Shown here piece after piece: positions 6,530 to 14,062 of a DNA stretch of 37,993 nucleotides. Numbering within the stretch: position 1 is the first letter of the stretch; the number at the start of each line of letters is the position of its first letter. The translations under genes were made by a program, and so were the position numbers. This DNA comes from Verrucomicrobiia bacterium (GTDB lineage Bacteria > Verrucomicrobiota > Verrucomicrobiia > Limisphaerales > UBA9464): assembly GCA_019634635.1 (NCBI GenBank), contig JAHCBB010000043.1, positions 1 to 37,993 on the forward strand, given 5' to 3'. The notes beneath the pieces are model-generated. The model did not search any database. It was given only the letters and a program-made list of their open reading frames with translations, and was not told the origin of the DNA.

Positions 6530-7314
6530 ATGGGTGGTAGAAAGGCCGGTGTGGGAAGGCCAGCACCCAGCGCGTGCGCATCGGCCGGCGACGGCAGCCG
6601 GTTTGCCACCACGCATTGGAGCGTGGTGCTGGCCGCGGCGGACCCGGCGACGGCGGAATCACGGTCGGCGTTTGGCGCATTATATGGGGCGTACAGCCAG
6701 CCGTTGTATGGCTTTGTGCGGCGGTGCGGTCATCCGCCGGCGGACGCTCAGGATCTGCTGCATGATTTTTTTTCGCGCTGCTCGCCAGGAACTCCCTTCA
6801 GTCCGTCGTCCGCGAGCGCGGCCGGTTTCGCGCCTTCCTCCTCGGCGCGCTCCGGCATTTCCTCGCCAACAACTGGCACCGAAGCCAGCGCGCCAAGCGC
6901 GGCGGGGCGATGAACATCCTTTCGCTCGACCAGTTGCTGGCCGGCGCGGAGCTGCGGTTGCAGGTGGCGGCCACGGCCGGCCCGGATGCGGAGGTGCTGT
7001 TCGACCGCGACTGGGCGCACGCGCTCCTCGCCCGCGTGATGCAGGCCCTGCGGGAGGAGTGGGCGGCCGCGGGGCGGGCGGATCAATTTGCCCGACTGCG
7101 CGTTTACCTGGCCCGGCCGGGCGATGCCGCGAGTTATCAGAATTCCGGCATCGTGCTCGGCATGAATGCAGGCGCCGTCAAGGTGGCTGTGCATCGCCTG
7201 CGCCAGCGCTTTCGGGAACTGCTGCACCGCGAAGTGGCCGACACCGTCGGGCCGGCCGGCGATGTCGAGGACGAGTTGCGCCATCTCGTCAACGTGCTGC
7301 GGCAGGAGGCCTGA
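6530..7314 (+). pseudogene. ECF-type RNA polymerase sigma factor, frameshifted at a T8 run
   Basis: The first part (from about 6530) reads FATTHWSVVLAAADP, GALYGAYSQPLYGFVRR and DAQDLLHDFF, the region-2 signature of sigma factors of the Planctomycete/Verrucomicrobial ECF type. At the run of eight T (6766-6773) the frame is lost. The continuation lies in another frame as LLARNSLQSVVRERGRFRAF, LRHFLANNWHR, then NILSLDQL and the region-4 helix-turn-helix near the end (GMNAGAVKVAVHRLRQRFRE), ending at TGA 7312-7314. One T gained or two lost restores a normal protein of about 260 aa. It may be a real pseudogene, a sequencing error in a homopolymer, or a case of slippage. A matching Ser/Thr kinase fragment follows, the usual partner for this sigma type. 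Confidence 0.8.
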
Positions 7315-7431
7315 CCGGGCGCGGTGCCGGCGGCAGGGCGGGATTGCTGTCGCCGCATCTGCGCACGGGGCGACCCAAGCGCCGCCACCCCTACCGGTGG
7401 CTGTAACCGGCCGACGGAAAACTGTCATCTC

Positions 7432-7812
7432 ATGAGGAATCTCGTGCCGACAACCGACCAGTCCCACTGCGAAACCTGTGGCCGCAAGTTGTCCACCGGC
7501 GGGGTCGATGGGTTGTGCGAGCTTTGCCTGCTCGAGTCCGGTCTGCGGGGCTACGACGAGGAGGATGGCGGGCCGGTTCTCCGCGACCGCTGGCGAACCA
7601 TTGGCGACTACGAACTCATCGCCGAGATCGCGCGCGGCGGCATGGGCGTCGTCTATCGCGCCCGGCAGGCCAGCCTTGACCGCGAAGTCGCGCTCAAAAT
7701 GATCCTCGTCGGCCACTGGGCGGGTGCCGCGCGGATCGACCGGTTTCGCCTCGAAGCCCGCGCCAGCGCCCGGCTCGATCATCCCAACATCGTGCCGACC
7801 TTTGATCTTTGA
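7432..7812 (+). pseudogene. Ser/Thr protein kinase (PknB-like), truncated after the N-lobe start
   Basis: The ATG at 7432 opens a 126-aa product. It begins with a zinc-ribbon-like segment carrying two CxxC pairs (HCETCGRKL and LCELCLLESG). The kinase domain follows with IGDYELIAEIARGGMGVVYR (glycine-rich loop), EVALKMIL (ATP-binding Lys) and RLEARASARLDHPNIVPTFD (helix C Glu). A stop comes at 7810-7812, before the catalytic HRD and DFG motifs, so it cannot phosphorylate. It lies about 118 bp after the frameshifted ECF sigma gene. Such sigma-kinase pairs are common in Planctomycetes and Verrucomicrobia, where the kinase regulates or is co-expressed with the sigma factor. Both members are broken here. 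Confidence 0.85.
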
Positions 7813-7966
7813 ACCTGTCACTTTAACCCACGCGCGCCTACATTGATGCCGTCACCGGGCGCTACCACGAATACCTCGGCACTCCTGAACACCGTGGCTT
7901 GGGCCGGCGTTGACCCACGGGCCGGGCTCCGGTAGGACTGACCCCGCAACATTTTCCTGTCCCTCC
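7813..7966. other. Junction sequence after the kinase truncation
   Basis: Sequence beyond the kinase stop is not kinase-like in any frame. A short open stretch (about 7838-7915) reads AYIDAVTGRYHEYLGTPEHR and could be the 3' tail of another lost gene, but I do not recognise it. It marks the right breakpoint of the scarred region. Confidence 0.4.
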
Positions 7967-8155
7967 ATGAATTCCTTCCCCCTTGCCAAAATCGTCCTCG
8001 GCCTCGTCGCCATCCTTGCGGTGGCCACAACCGGGTGCAGTTCGGGTGGGCCCACCATTCCGCCAAGCTGGTACGATTCCGCCTTCGACAAGCATGGCGG
8101 TCCCGACGCCAGCCCGACGCCGTACTCCGCCCCCACCGCGGAACCCGGGAACTGA
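7967..8155 (+). CDS. Small lipoprotein, function unknown
   Basis: This 62-aa product has a lysine-containing N-terminus (MNSFPLAK), a hydrophobic core (IVLGLVAILAVATTG) and a Cys near residue 24 followed by SSGG, which fits a lipoprotein signal although the -2/-3 residues (TT) are not ideal. The mature part is only about 39 residues, rich in Pro, Ser and Thr (SPTPYSAPTAEP), with no recognised domain. The start at 7967 is chosen because it places the signal peptide at the N-terminus. The gene sits alone between the kinase breakpoint and tRNA-Leu. Small Pro-rich lipoproteins of this kind are common in the phylum, but no function can be assigned. Confidence 0.6.
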   Translation: MNSFPLAKIVLGLVAILAVATTGCSSGGPTIPPSWYDSAFDKHGGPDASPTPYSAPTAEPGN

Positions 8156-8211
8156 GCGTCGGGGTCTGCGGGCCGTTCGGGAATCGGATTCCCTGCGGTT
8201 TCCCTTCAAAC

Positions 8212-8295
8212 GTGGGCGTGGCGGAATGGCAGACGCGCCAGACTTAGGATCTGGTTCCTCACGGAGTGGAGGTTCAAGTCCTCTCGCCCACACCA
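8212..8295 (+). tRNA. tRNA-Leu (anticodon UAG)
   Basis: The acceptor arms gtgggcg (8212-8218) and cgcccac (8285-8291) pair fully, followed by discriminator A and an encoded CCA (8293-8295). The anticodon stem ccaga/tctgg encloses the loop cttagga, giving anticodon TAG, which reads CUA-type leucine codons. A long variable arm (ttcctcacggag region) and the T-loop ttcaagt are present, as expected for a class II tRNA-Leu. It separates the scarred region on the left from intact genes on the right. Confidence 0.95.
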
Positions 8296-8302
8296 AGGAT
8301 CC

Positions 8303-9454
8303 ATGCCACCCGGGATCCCCGTTCCCATTGAAGCGCTCATGCGACGGCACGCGAACCGCCGGACCGCCCCGGACCGGGTGCCGGACCGGATGCGTGCGCT
8401 GGTGTATCGCGGGGTGGACGATCTGCGCGTCGAATCGCTGCCGGTGCCCCGGATTGCATCCGGCGAGGTGCTGGTCCGGGTCGCGGCATGCGGGGTTTGC
8501 CCCACGGACATCAAGAAGATCCGGCTGGGGACCGTGCCGCCCCCCCGCGTATTCGGACACGAGATGGCGGGAACCATTGTCCGGGCCGGGGCCCGGGTCC
8601 GGGGTTTCCAAGAGCGCGACCGGGTGGCAATGCACCACCATGTGCCCTGCGGACACTGTCACTTCTGCCAGCGTCGTGCGTTCGCGCAGTGTCCCACGTA
8701 TCTGAAAACCGGAGTAACCGCCGGATTTGAACCGGCCGGTGGGGGTTATTCGGAGTATGTCAGGGTTCTCCCCTTTTGCATTCCCGGGCTCGTTCGGATT
8801 CCACGGCGAAATTCGTTCGCCGAGGCGGCCATGCTGGAACCGGTCAACACGGTGCTCAAGGGCGTCCGTCTGCTGGGCGTCCACCCCGGTGACGAGGTGC
8901 TGGTGGTGGGCCAGGGACCCATCGGACTGCTCTTCAACCGGTTGCTGACACTGGCGGGCGCCGGTGTCACGGGATGTGATCCGCTGCCGCATCGGGCACG
9001 CCTGGGCCGACGCTTCGGAGCGGTCCGGTGCTTCGCGTCAGTCGAGGAGGCCGCCGGGGTGGTGCCTCGCATCACGCGCGGACGCGGCCTGGATGCGGTG
9101 GTCCTGACCGTCCCCAGCAACCCGGCGTTTGCCGAGGGGCACCGCCTGGTCCGGGGCGGTGGCACGACGCTGGTTTTTGGCCACACCGTACGGGGTTCGG
9201 ACGTACCGGTGGACCTGGGTCGGGTCTGCGTGGACGAACAACGGATCCTGGGAAGCTATTCTGCAGACGTTCAACTGCAGCGGACCGTGGCCCGACTGGT
9301 GTTTGGCCGCCAGTTGGATGTCCGCCCGCTGATCTCGCACCGCTTCCCCCTCGCGAAGGCCGCCGAAGCGATCGCCCTCGCCGCGTCACCTTCCGGCGAC
9401 ATGCTCAAGCTGCTGGTCGAGCCGCAGGCGGACGGAAGTGCCGGAGCCACCTGA
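8303..9454 (+). CDS. Zinc-dependent medium-chain dehydrogenase (threonine/sorbitol dehydrogenase-like)
   Basis: This is a medium-chain dehydrogenase/reductase that oxidises an alcohol or polyol with NAD(P). The first start (8303, with AAGGA just upstream) gives 383 aa, but family similarity begins at MRALVYRGVDDLRVE (8390), so the shorter start is equally possible. Motifs in order: catalytic-zinc ligands in ACGVCPTDIKK and FGHEMAG, the four-cysteine structural zinc lobe (CGHCHFCQRRAFAQC), the E in MLEPVNTVLKG, and the Rossmann motif VVGQGPIGLLF. Near the C-terminus, GSYSADVQLQR fits the sorbitol/threonine dehydrogenase branch. All zinc ligands are present, so the enzyme should be active. It begins 7 bp after tRNA-Leu and may be co-transcribed with it. 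Substrate cannot be told from sequence. Confidence 0.9.
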   Translation: MPPGIPVPIEALMRRHANRRTAPDRVPDRMRALVYRGVDDLRVESLPVPRIASGEVLVRVAACGVCPTDIKKIRLGTVPPPRVFGHEMAGTIVRAGARVRGFQERDRVAMHHHVPCGHCHFCQRRAFAQCPTYLKTGVTAGFEPAGGGYSEYVRVLPFCIPGLVRIPRRNSFAEAAMLEPVNTVLKGVRLLGVHPGDEVLVVGQGPIGLLFNRLLTLAGAGVTGCDPLPHRARLGRRFGAVRCFASVEEAAGVVPRITRGRGLDAVVLTVPSNPAFAEGHRLVRGGGTTLVFGHTVRGSDVPVDLGRVCVDEQRILGSYSADVQLQRTVARLVFGRQLDVRPLISHRFPLAKAAEAIALAASPSGDMLKLLVEPQADGSAGAT

Positions 9455-9460
9455 AGTGGC

Positions 9461-9492
9461 GGCCGCCCGCGCAGAATCAAGGCCGGGCGGCC
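9461..9492. terminator. Bidirectional hairpin between convergent genes
   Basis: The perfect inverted repeat ggccgcccg (9461-9469) and cgggcggcc (9484-9492) has a 14-nt loop. It lies in the 40-bp gap between two convergent genes. There is no clear T-tract, so intrinsic termination is plausible but not certain. Confidence 0.55.
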
Positions 9493-9494
9493 GG

Positions 9495-10301
9495 TCAACG
9501 ATTCTCGCCGGCCACAAAGGATTTGGCCCGCGACACAAACTCGGCCGGGTCCCGGGCAAATTCATTGCTATCGGTCTCAATGGCGAGAATGCCGCTCCAT
9601 CCGGACTTCTGCAGCTCTTCGAGCAAACCCATCAGGTTCCCCTGCCCCTCACCGATGTGGGTGTCCATGGCCACATCGTCACCCTGGGTTTTCTCCACCT
9701 TCTTGTCCTTGAGATGAATATCGAAGACCCGTCCCTTGTAATCGCGAAACACCGCGGCGGGCTGCATCCCGGTGGAAGTAATCCAGCCGGCGTCCATGCA
9801 CACACCCATCCGCGGGTCGCGGTGCATCAGCAGCGTACGGACCACCAGCGGGTTGCCATAAAGGCTGCGCATTCCGTGATTGTGGATGGCCACACGAATG
9901 TCGTACTCGCGCGCCAACTCTTCGAGGTTGTCGAGGATCTTGAAATCCCCGGGCTCCACAATGATGAGGGAGATGCCCATGTCCTTCGCGAACTCGAAAA
10001 GCCTCCGATTCTTCTCCTTGTCCAGGGACGTGCCGGCCACGCCGAAGGTGTAGGCCCGCAATCCGTTGGCCTCGAGCACCTCCTTCTTCTTCAGGTACTC
10101 CTCACGCGGCGATTCGGGGTCAATGTGCTTCCCGATGACCTGGAGGTTGGTGATGCCGTGCCGGACCGCGAACGCCACCATCTGATCAAAGTCCATGTTC
10201 CGGAGGGTCCACGTCTGCAGGCCGAGTTGACCGCTGAGGTCGGCGGCAGCCAGAGGCAACAGGGTGAGCAAGAGGGTGGCGAGGCGGGGCGTCCATTTCA
10301 T
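9495..10301 (-). CDS. Exported sugar phosphate isomerase/epimerase-like TIM-barrel protein
   Basis: This 268-aa protein of the xylose-isomerase-like TIM-barrel superfamily starts at the ATG at 10301, which gives a clear signal peptide (MKWTPRLATLLLTLLPLAAA). The long open frame further upstream is not coding in character. The barrel begins QLGLQTWTLRNMDFDQMVAF. Metal-ligand positions of the family are visible in order: Glu in LIIVEPGDFK, Asp in GVCMDAGW, His in VFDIHLKDK and Glu in ILAIETDSNEF, with a His-containing strand (IHNHGMRSLYG) between them. Secreted members of this family are abundant in Verrucomicrobia and Planctomycetes and are usually tied to sugar catabolism. Neighbours give no pathway. 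The fold assignment is strong; the reaction is unknown. Confidence 0.88.
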   Translation of the reverse strand: MKWTPRLATLLLTLLPLAAADLSGQLGLQTWTLRNMDFDQMVAFAVRHGITNLQVIGKHIDPESPREEYLKKKEVLEANGLRAYTFGVAGTSLDKEKNRRLFEFAKDMGISLIIVEPGDFKILDNLEELAREYDIRVAIHNHGMRSLYGNPLVVRTLLMHRDPRMGVCMDAGWITSTGMQPAAVFRDYKGRVFDIHLKDKKVEKTQGDDVAMDTHIGEGQGNLMGLLEELQKSGWSGILAIETDSNEFARDPAEFVSRAKSFVAGENR

Positions 10302-10454
10302 GGTGATGCCGGCAGGTTGTAATTCGGAACTCCCCGCGGCAAGCCCGATCCGCGGTCTGCGGGTCCTCCGGCGTCCGATCCCACCTGGGCGGCAGGGCCA
10401 CGCATCGCGGAATTTGGACGTGCGGCCATCCTTGGACGGGTCCACGGTTGCCGC

Positions 10455-11366
10455 ATGCAGTGGTTCCGATGCGTTCCGACGCTGCTTCTGACCGCGGGAC
10501 TTCAGGCCGACACTCTGACCCTGTCCCCGGATGCTGACACGGCCATGCTGTCGCTGAATCCGCAAAACAACTATGGGGGATTGATGACCGTGCCCGTCGG
10601 GCCGGTCGCCCGGGCGGGTCATGTGGCGCGGGCGCTGTTCCGGTTTGATGTGGCCGGCAGCCTGCCGGCAGGGGCCGTGGTCACCAACGTCACGCTGCGG
10701 TTTCAGGTCTCCCGCGAATCCTCGACCGGGCCCGCAGACATTGCGGCCCTGCATCGGATGCGCGTGGACTGGGCGGAAGGTTCCAAGACGAACCCCAACC
10801 ACGGATCCGCCGCATCGGCCGGGGAATCCAACTGGCAATCCCGACGGTCCGGCATCGCGGATTGGGCCGGCCCCGGCGGAGCGGCGGGAACCGACTTTGA
10901 GTCCAGCCCGGGCGCCACCGCAGCCTGGGACGGTCCGGGGGCCTACACGTTCGGCCCGACCGACGCCCTGATTGCGGACGTCCAGTCCTGGCTGGATCAA
11001 CCGGGCGCCAATCACGGCTGGATGCTCAAGAGCCTTGGGGAGTCAACCACCGGAGCCGCAAAGCGCGTGGTGACACGGGAAGGCACGCAGACCCAACGTC
11101 CCGCCCTGGTCATCGGCTTCACCGTGCCTGCGGTGTTCCAGCCGTCCCTGGAGCCGCCGGTCATCGCCGGGACAGACCTCGAACTGCGCTACGCATTGGA
11201 ACCCGGGTTTGCCTACGAATTGCGGGGATTTCCAGAGCCCGGTGCCGCATTCCAGGTGTTGACCAATCACACGGTCAAGTTCACGGCCGAGAACGCATTG
11301 TTCCTGGACCCGCTGACCGCGCCACGGCGGTTCTACCAACTGGTGATCACCGGCCAGGTGGATTGA
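10455..11366 (+). CDS. DNRLRE-domain secreted protein
   Basis: This 303-aa exported protein has a short signal peptide (MQWFRCVPTLLLTAGLQA). Residues about 20-215 fit the DNRLRE (disaggregatase-related, carbohydrate-binding-like) beta-sandwich: DTLTLSPDADTAML, a RALFRFDVAGSLPAGAVVTN strand pair, RVDWAEGSK, and a final LIADVQSWLDQP...GWMLKS with QRPALVIGF. The C-terminal 70 residues resemble the beta-rich tails of exported Verrucomicrobial proteins (YALEPGFAYELRG to APRRFYQLVITG). No catalytic motif is seen. It probably binds carbohydrate or takes part in the cell surface. It stands alone, in the opposite direction to the TIM-barrel gene, with a 153-bp divergent gap that could hold promoters for both. 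Confidence 0.8.
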   Translation: MQWFRCVPTLLLTAGLQADTLTLSPDADTAMLSLNPQNNYGGLMTVPVGPVARAGHVARALFRFDVAGSLPAGAVVTNVTLRFQVSRESSTGPADIAALHRMRVDWAEGSKTNPNHGSAASAGESNWQSRRSGIADWAGPGGAAGTDFESSPGATAAWDGPGAYTFGPTDALIADVQSWLDQPGANHGWMLKSLGESTTGAAKRVVTREGTQTQRPALVIGFTVPAVFQPSLEPPVIAGTDLELRYALEPGFAYELRGFPEPGAAFQVLTNHTVKFTAENALFLDPLTAPRRFYQLVITGQVD

Positions 11367-11437
11367 GGCGGGACGCCCCCGGCCCCGCCACTCCACGGCT
11401 TGCCACCACCTTGGGGCCGCCCCAGCATCCGCGGTGT

Positions 11438-11992
11438 ATGATCCTGCTGATTTCGGGAACCAATCGTCCGGGAAGCAACACCCGGCACATTGTCAGCCAT
11501 CTCGACACGCTGTACGCGGAACTGGGTTTCCCTCACCGCGTCCTCGACCTCGCCGACCTGCCACCCGGGCTTTTCGAGCCGGCCGCCTACGCCGCGAAAC
11601 CGCGAGGCTTCCAGCCCTTTGCCGATGCGGTGGTGTCCGCCACCGGACTGCACGTGGTGACGCCTGAGTACAACGGTGGCATGCCCGGGGTGCTGAAGTA
11701 CTTCATTGACCACCTCAAGTTCCCCGAAAGCTTCGAGCGGAAGCCGGTATGCTTCACCGGGGTGGCCGCCGGAATGTGGGGCGCCCTGCGCCCGGTGGAA
11801 CAACTTCAGGCCGTGTTTGGCTATCGCAACGCCCACCTGTATCCCGAGCGGGTGTTCATCGCCGCCGTCGGCGGGCAGCTGGACGAACAAGGCCGACTTA
11901 AGGACCCCGAACTGGTGGCGCGACTGAGGCACCAGGCGGAAGGATTCGCGGCCTTCGTGAAGCGGTTCGCCGATGACGGGCTTCCATCCTGA
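11438..11992 (+). CDS. NADPH-dependent FMN reductase
   Basis: This 184-aa flavoprotein of the NADPH-dependent FMN reductase family has the flavodoxin-like fold. It begins MILLISGTNRPGSNTRHIV, the phosphate-binding loop of the family. The flavin-contacting TPEYNGGMPGVLKYFIDHL segment follows near residue 78, then the conserved ERKPVCFTGVAAGMWGALRP. Length is normal. It is likely to reduce free flavin or quinone-type acceptors in the cytoplasm. The SpmA/SpmB-like gene follows 27 bp downstream on the same strand, so the two may share a transcript, though no functional link is known. The longer frame from a TTG at 11363 is not supported by similarity. Confidence 0.9.
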   Translation: MILLISGTNRPGSNTRHIVSHLDTLYAELGFPHRVLDLADLPPGLFEPAAYAAKPRGFQPFADAVVSATGLHVVTPEYNGGMPGVLKYFIDHLKFPESFERKPVCFTGVAAGMWGALRPVEQLQAVFGYRNAHLYPERVFIAAVGGQLDEQGRLKDPELVARLRHQAEGFAAFVKRFADDGLPS

Positions 11993-12019
11993 TCCGCAGC
12001 CCCCCAATCCCCGGTCCGC

Positions 12020-13345
12020 GTGCTGAACGTCCTCTGGCTTGGACTGCTGCTCACGGCCGTGCTGGTCGGCGGCTTCTCCGGGCGGCTGGCCGGGGTCACT
12101 GACGCAGGCATCCGCGCCGCCGAGACCGCCGTCACGCTGTCCCTGGGACTGATCGGCGTCATGTCCCTGTGGCTGGGCCTGATGCGCCTCGCCGAACGGG
12201 CGGGCTTGGTCACGCTGCTCGCCCGCGGGCTGCGTCCGGTGCTTCGCCGCCTGTTTCCCGACGTCCCGATGGAGCATCCGGCCATGGGTTCCATGCTGCT
12301 GAACATCGCCGCCAACATGCTCGGACTGACCAATGCAGCGACGCCATTGGGCCTGAAGGCCATGCGAGACCTGGAGACCCTGAACCCGCACCCGGGCACC
12401 GCCACCAATGCCATGTGCACCTTTCTCGCCATCAACACCGGGTCTCCACAACTGCTTCCGGTGACCGCCATCGCCCTGTTTGCAGCCGCAGGCGCCAGGG
12501 AACCCGCAGCCATCGTGGGCACGACCCTGATCGCAACCTCGGTGTCATCCGCAGCCGGACTTCTGGCGGCGAAGTGGATGGAACGATGGCGTCTGTTCCG
12601 GTTGCCGGAGACGCTGTCATCCGTCGCGCAACCTGCGGCAGGTGGCGGGGCGCCGGTACCCATAACTCCGCCGATCCCCAAGGAGACCCCGGCATCCCTC
12701 CGCCCCCTTGGAGCCACGGGGTGCCTCGTGCTGGGTGTCTTCGGCGCCGCGTTCGGATGGTTTGCCTACCGGCTGATCACCACGCCGGGTGCGGAGCCGT
12801 GGACGTCGCCGGGGGCTCGTGCCATCCACGCAATCTCGGTGCTCGCCGTGCCCTTTTTGATTGCATTCTTTCCCCTGTACGCGGCCCTCAGACGGGTGGT
12901 CGTGTATGACGTGTTCATTGAGGGGGCACGGGAAGGGTTCGGGGTCGCGGTGACCATCATCCCGTATCTGGTCGGCATGCTGGTGGCGATTGGCATGCTG
13001 CGCGGGGCCGGCGTGCTTGAACTGCTGGGCCGATGGACCGCCCCCTTCCTGGCCGTGCTTGGCATTCCGTCCGACGTGCTGCCCTTGGCCCTGATGCGAC
13101 CGCTCTCGGGCAGTGGATCGCTCGCCGCCCTCGGCGATCTGATCCGGGAGGCCGGTCCCGACAGCCTTGCCGCCCGCATGGGCGGCACCCTCTTTGGCAG
13201 CACGGAGACCACGTTCTACGTCATCGCCGTCTATTTTGGCGCGGTCGGCATCCGGCGGGTCCGCCATGCCCTGGCGGCGGGGCTCATCGCCGATGCCGCC
13301 GGACTTCTGGCGGCAGTCCACGTGTGCCGATGGGTGTTCGGCTAG
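12020..13345 (+). CDS. SpmA-SpmB-type fused membrane protein (nucleoside recognition domain)
   Basis: This 441-aa integral membrane protein starts at a GTG at 12020. Residues about 1-190 match the SpmA half: WLGLLLTAVLVGGF, then SLWLGLMRLAERAGLV and the conserved LLNIAANMLGLTNAATPLGL with GTATNAMCTFLAINTGSPQL. A Pro-rich linker of about 40 residues (GGGAPVPITPPIPKETP) joins it to the SpmB half (about 240-441), with GAREGFGVAVTIIPYLVGML, ALMRPLSGSGSLA and MGGTLFGSTETTFYVIAVYF. In Bacillus the two halves are separate spore-maturation proteins; fused forms occur in Gram-negative phyla that do not sporulate. Both halves look complete. The role is unknown; transport of a small molecule across the membrane is a reasonable inference. 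Confidence 0.88.
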   Translation: MLNVLWLGLLLTAVLVGGFSGRLAGVTDAGIRAAETAVTLSLGLIGVMSLWLGLMRLAERAGLVTLLARGLRPVLRRLFPDVPMEHPAMGSMLLNIAANMLGLTNAATPLGLKAMRDLETLNPHPGTATNAMCTFLAINTGSPQLLPVTAIALFAAAGAREPAAIVGTTLIATSVSSAAGLLAAKWMERWRLFRLPETLSSVAQPAAGGGAPVPITPPIPKETPASLRPLGATGCLVLGVFGAAFGWFAYRLITTPGAEPWTSPGARAIHAISVLAVPFLIAFFPLYAALRRVVVYDVFIEGAREGFGVAVTIIPYLVGMLVAIGMLRGAGVLELLGRWTAPFLAVLGIPSDVLPLALMRPLSGSGSLAALGDLIREAGPDSLAARMGGTLFGSTETTFYVIAVYFGAVGIRRVRHALAAGLIADAAGLLAAVHVCRWVFG

Positions 13346-13477
13346 CCCGCCAGCCTTATGCCCGACCCGCCCCATGGCCCCCGGAAGAAGGACGCACGGT
13401 GGGGATCAAGGCCCCGACCAGGTCACAGTGTCCGTGGAACCGCCGAGACCTGCTTTCACCGTCAGCTGCGCTGCCCG

Positions 13478-13790
13478 ATGGCGGCCCGAACCGTGGCCCT
13501 GGTGGACAACTGGTGGAGCCTGTTCGTGGCCTGCGCGCAGCCGGCCCTTGCTGCTGTGTGCGGTGGGGAGGGTCGTGGAGTCCGGCCGCCAGCTGACCAT
13601 CCAGCTGACCAGCACCCATGGCGATGCGGCCCAGGCGCAGCGACTCTTGAGCGGACTGAGCCTGTTCTTAAGCGGGCTGAAGCATACTGCGGAGCCGTTG
13701 ACCCCCCAAGCGTGCTGGGAACGCATCTGGGAGCGGATTTTGGCCCCTTGGCTGCGGCCGCAGGCCTTGCTCGGCGCCCCGAGCGGATGA
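13478..13790 (+). pseudogene. IS1380-like transposase remnant
   Basis: Two blocks in different frames fit one transposase. The first is ALVDNWWSLFV (frame of 13478). After a small deletion and frameshift comes SRPLLLCAVGRVVESGRQLT, then LTSTHGDAAQAQRLLSGLSL and CWERIWERILAPWLRPQALL. A NWW.LF...TSRPLLL..VGR..G.Q..I.LTSTHG order is characteristic of C-terminal parts of IS1380-family transposases. Only about 100 codons remain, with no catalytic DDE residues visible, so it is dead. No terminal repeats were located. The family call is from memory of the motif pattern and is moderate. Confidence 0.55.
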
Positions 13791-14062
13791 CTCAGCGCCC
13801 CGGAGCCTCCTCACACCGATTCATCCCACCGCCAAGCCGCTCCAATTATCGCCGGCTACGGCGCAGCCTGTTCTCAACTGCCGTTTCTAGCGTAAATCCT
13901 TTGGTCACGTTACAGCTGAAGCTTCGAGGTGCGGGCGGACGAATGGGCCATGGTGGACTTCGACAACAAGCATGGCGCACGGAAGGACAAGTCCCTGGTT
14001 GACAAGACGCTGGCCGAACCTGCCCTGCCGAACCAAGCCGACCTGCTGCGGCGAGGCGGAAG
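13791..14062. other. Unassigned sequence between transposase and protease remnants
   Basis: No convincing gene is visible. Short frames exist on both strands (for example MVDFDNKHGARKDKSLVDKT near 13950) but none has a recognised family, start signal or neighbour. It probably consists of mobile-element flank and gene debris. Confidence 0.4.

Noticed and set aside
6761..6780. Programmed frameshift in the sigma gene
   Set aside because: A T8 run alone is not evidence, and no pausing structure was recognised. Decay or a sequencing error is simpler, since the neighbouring kinase is also broken.
1..8200. Prophage or plasmid integration
   Set aside because: No phage structural, integrase, replication or partition gene is visible. 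The region is explained by insertion sequences and broken chromosomal genes.
9495..11015. Extended 506-aa reading frame for the TIM-barrel protein
   Set aside because: The first half overlaps the DNRLRE gene on the other strand and has no similarity, whereas the ATG at 10301 directly precedes a signal peptide.
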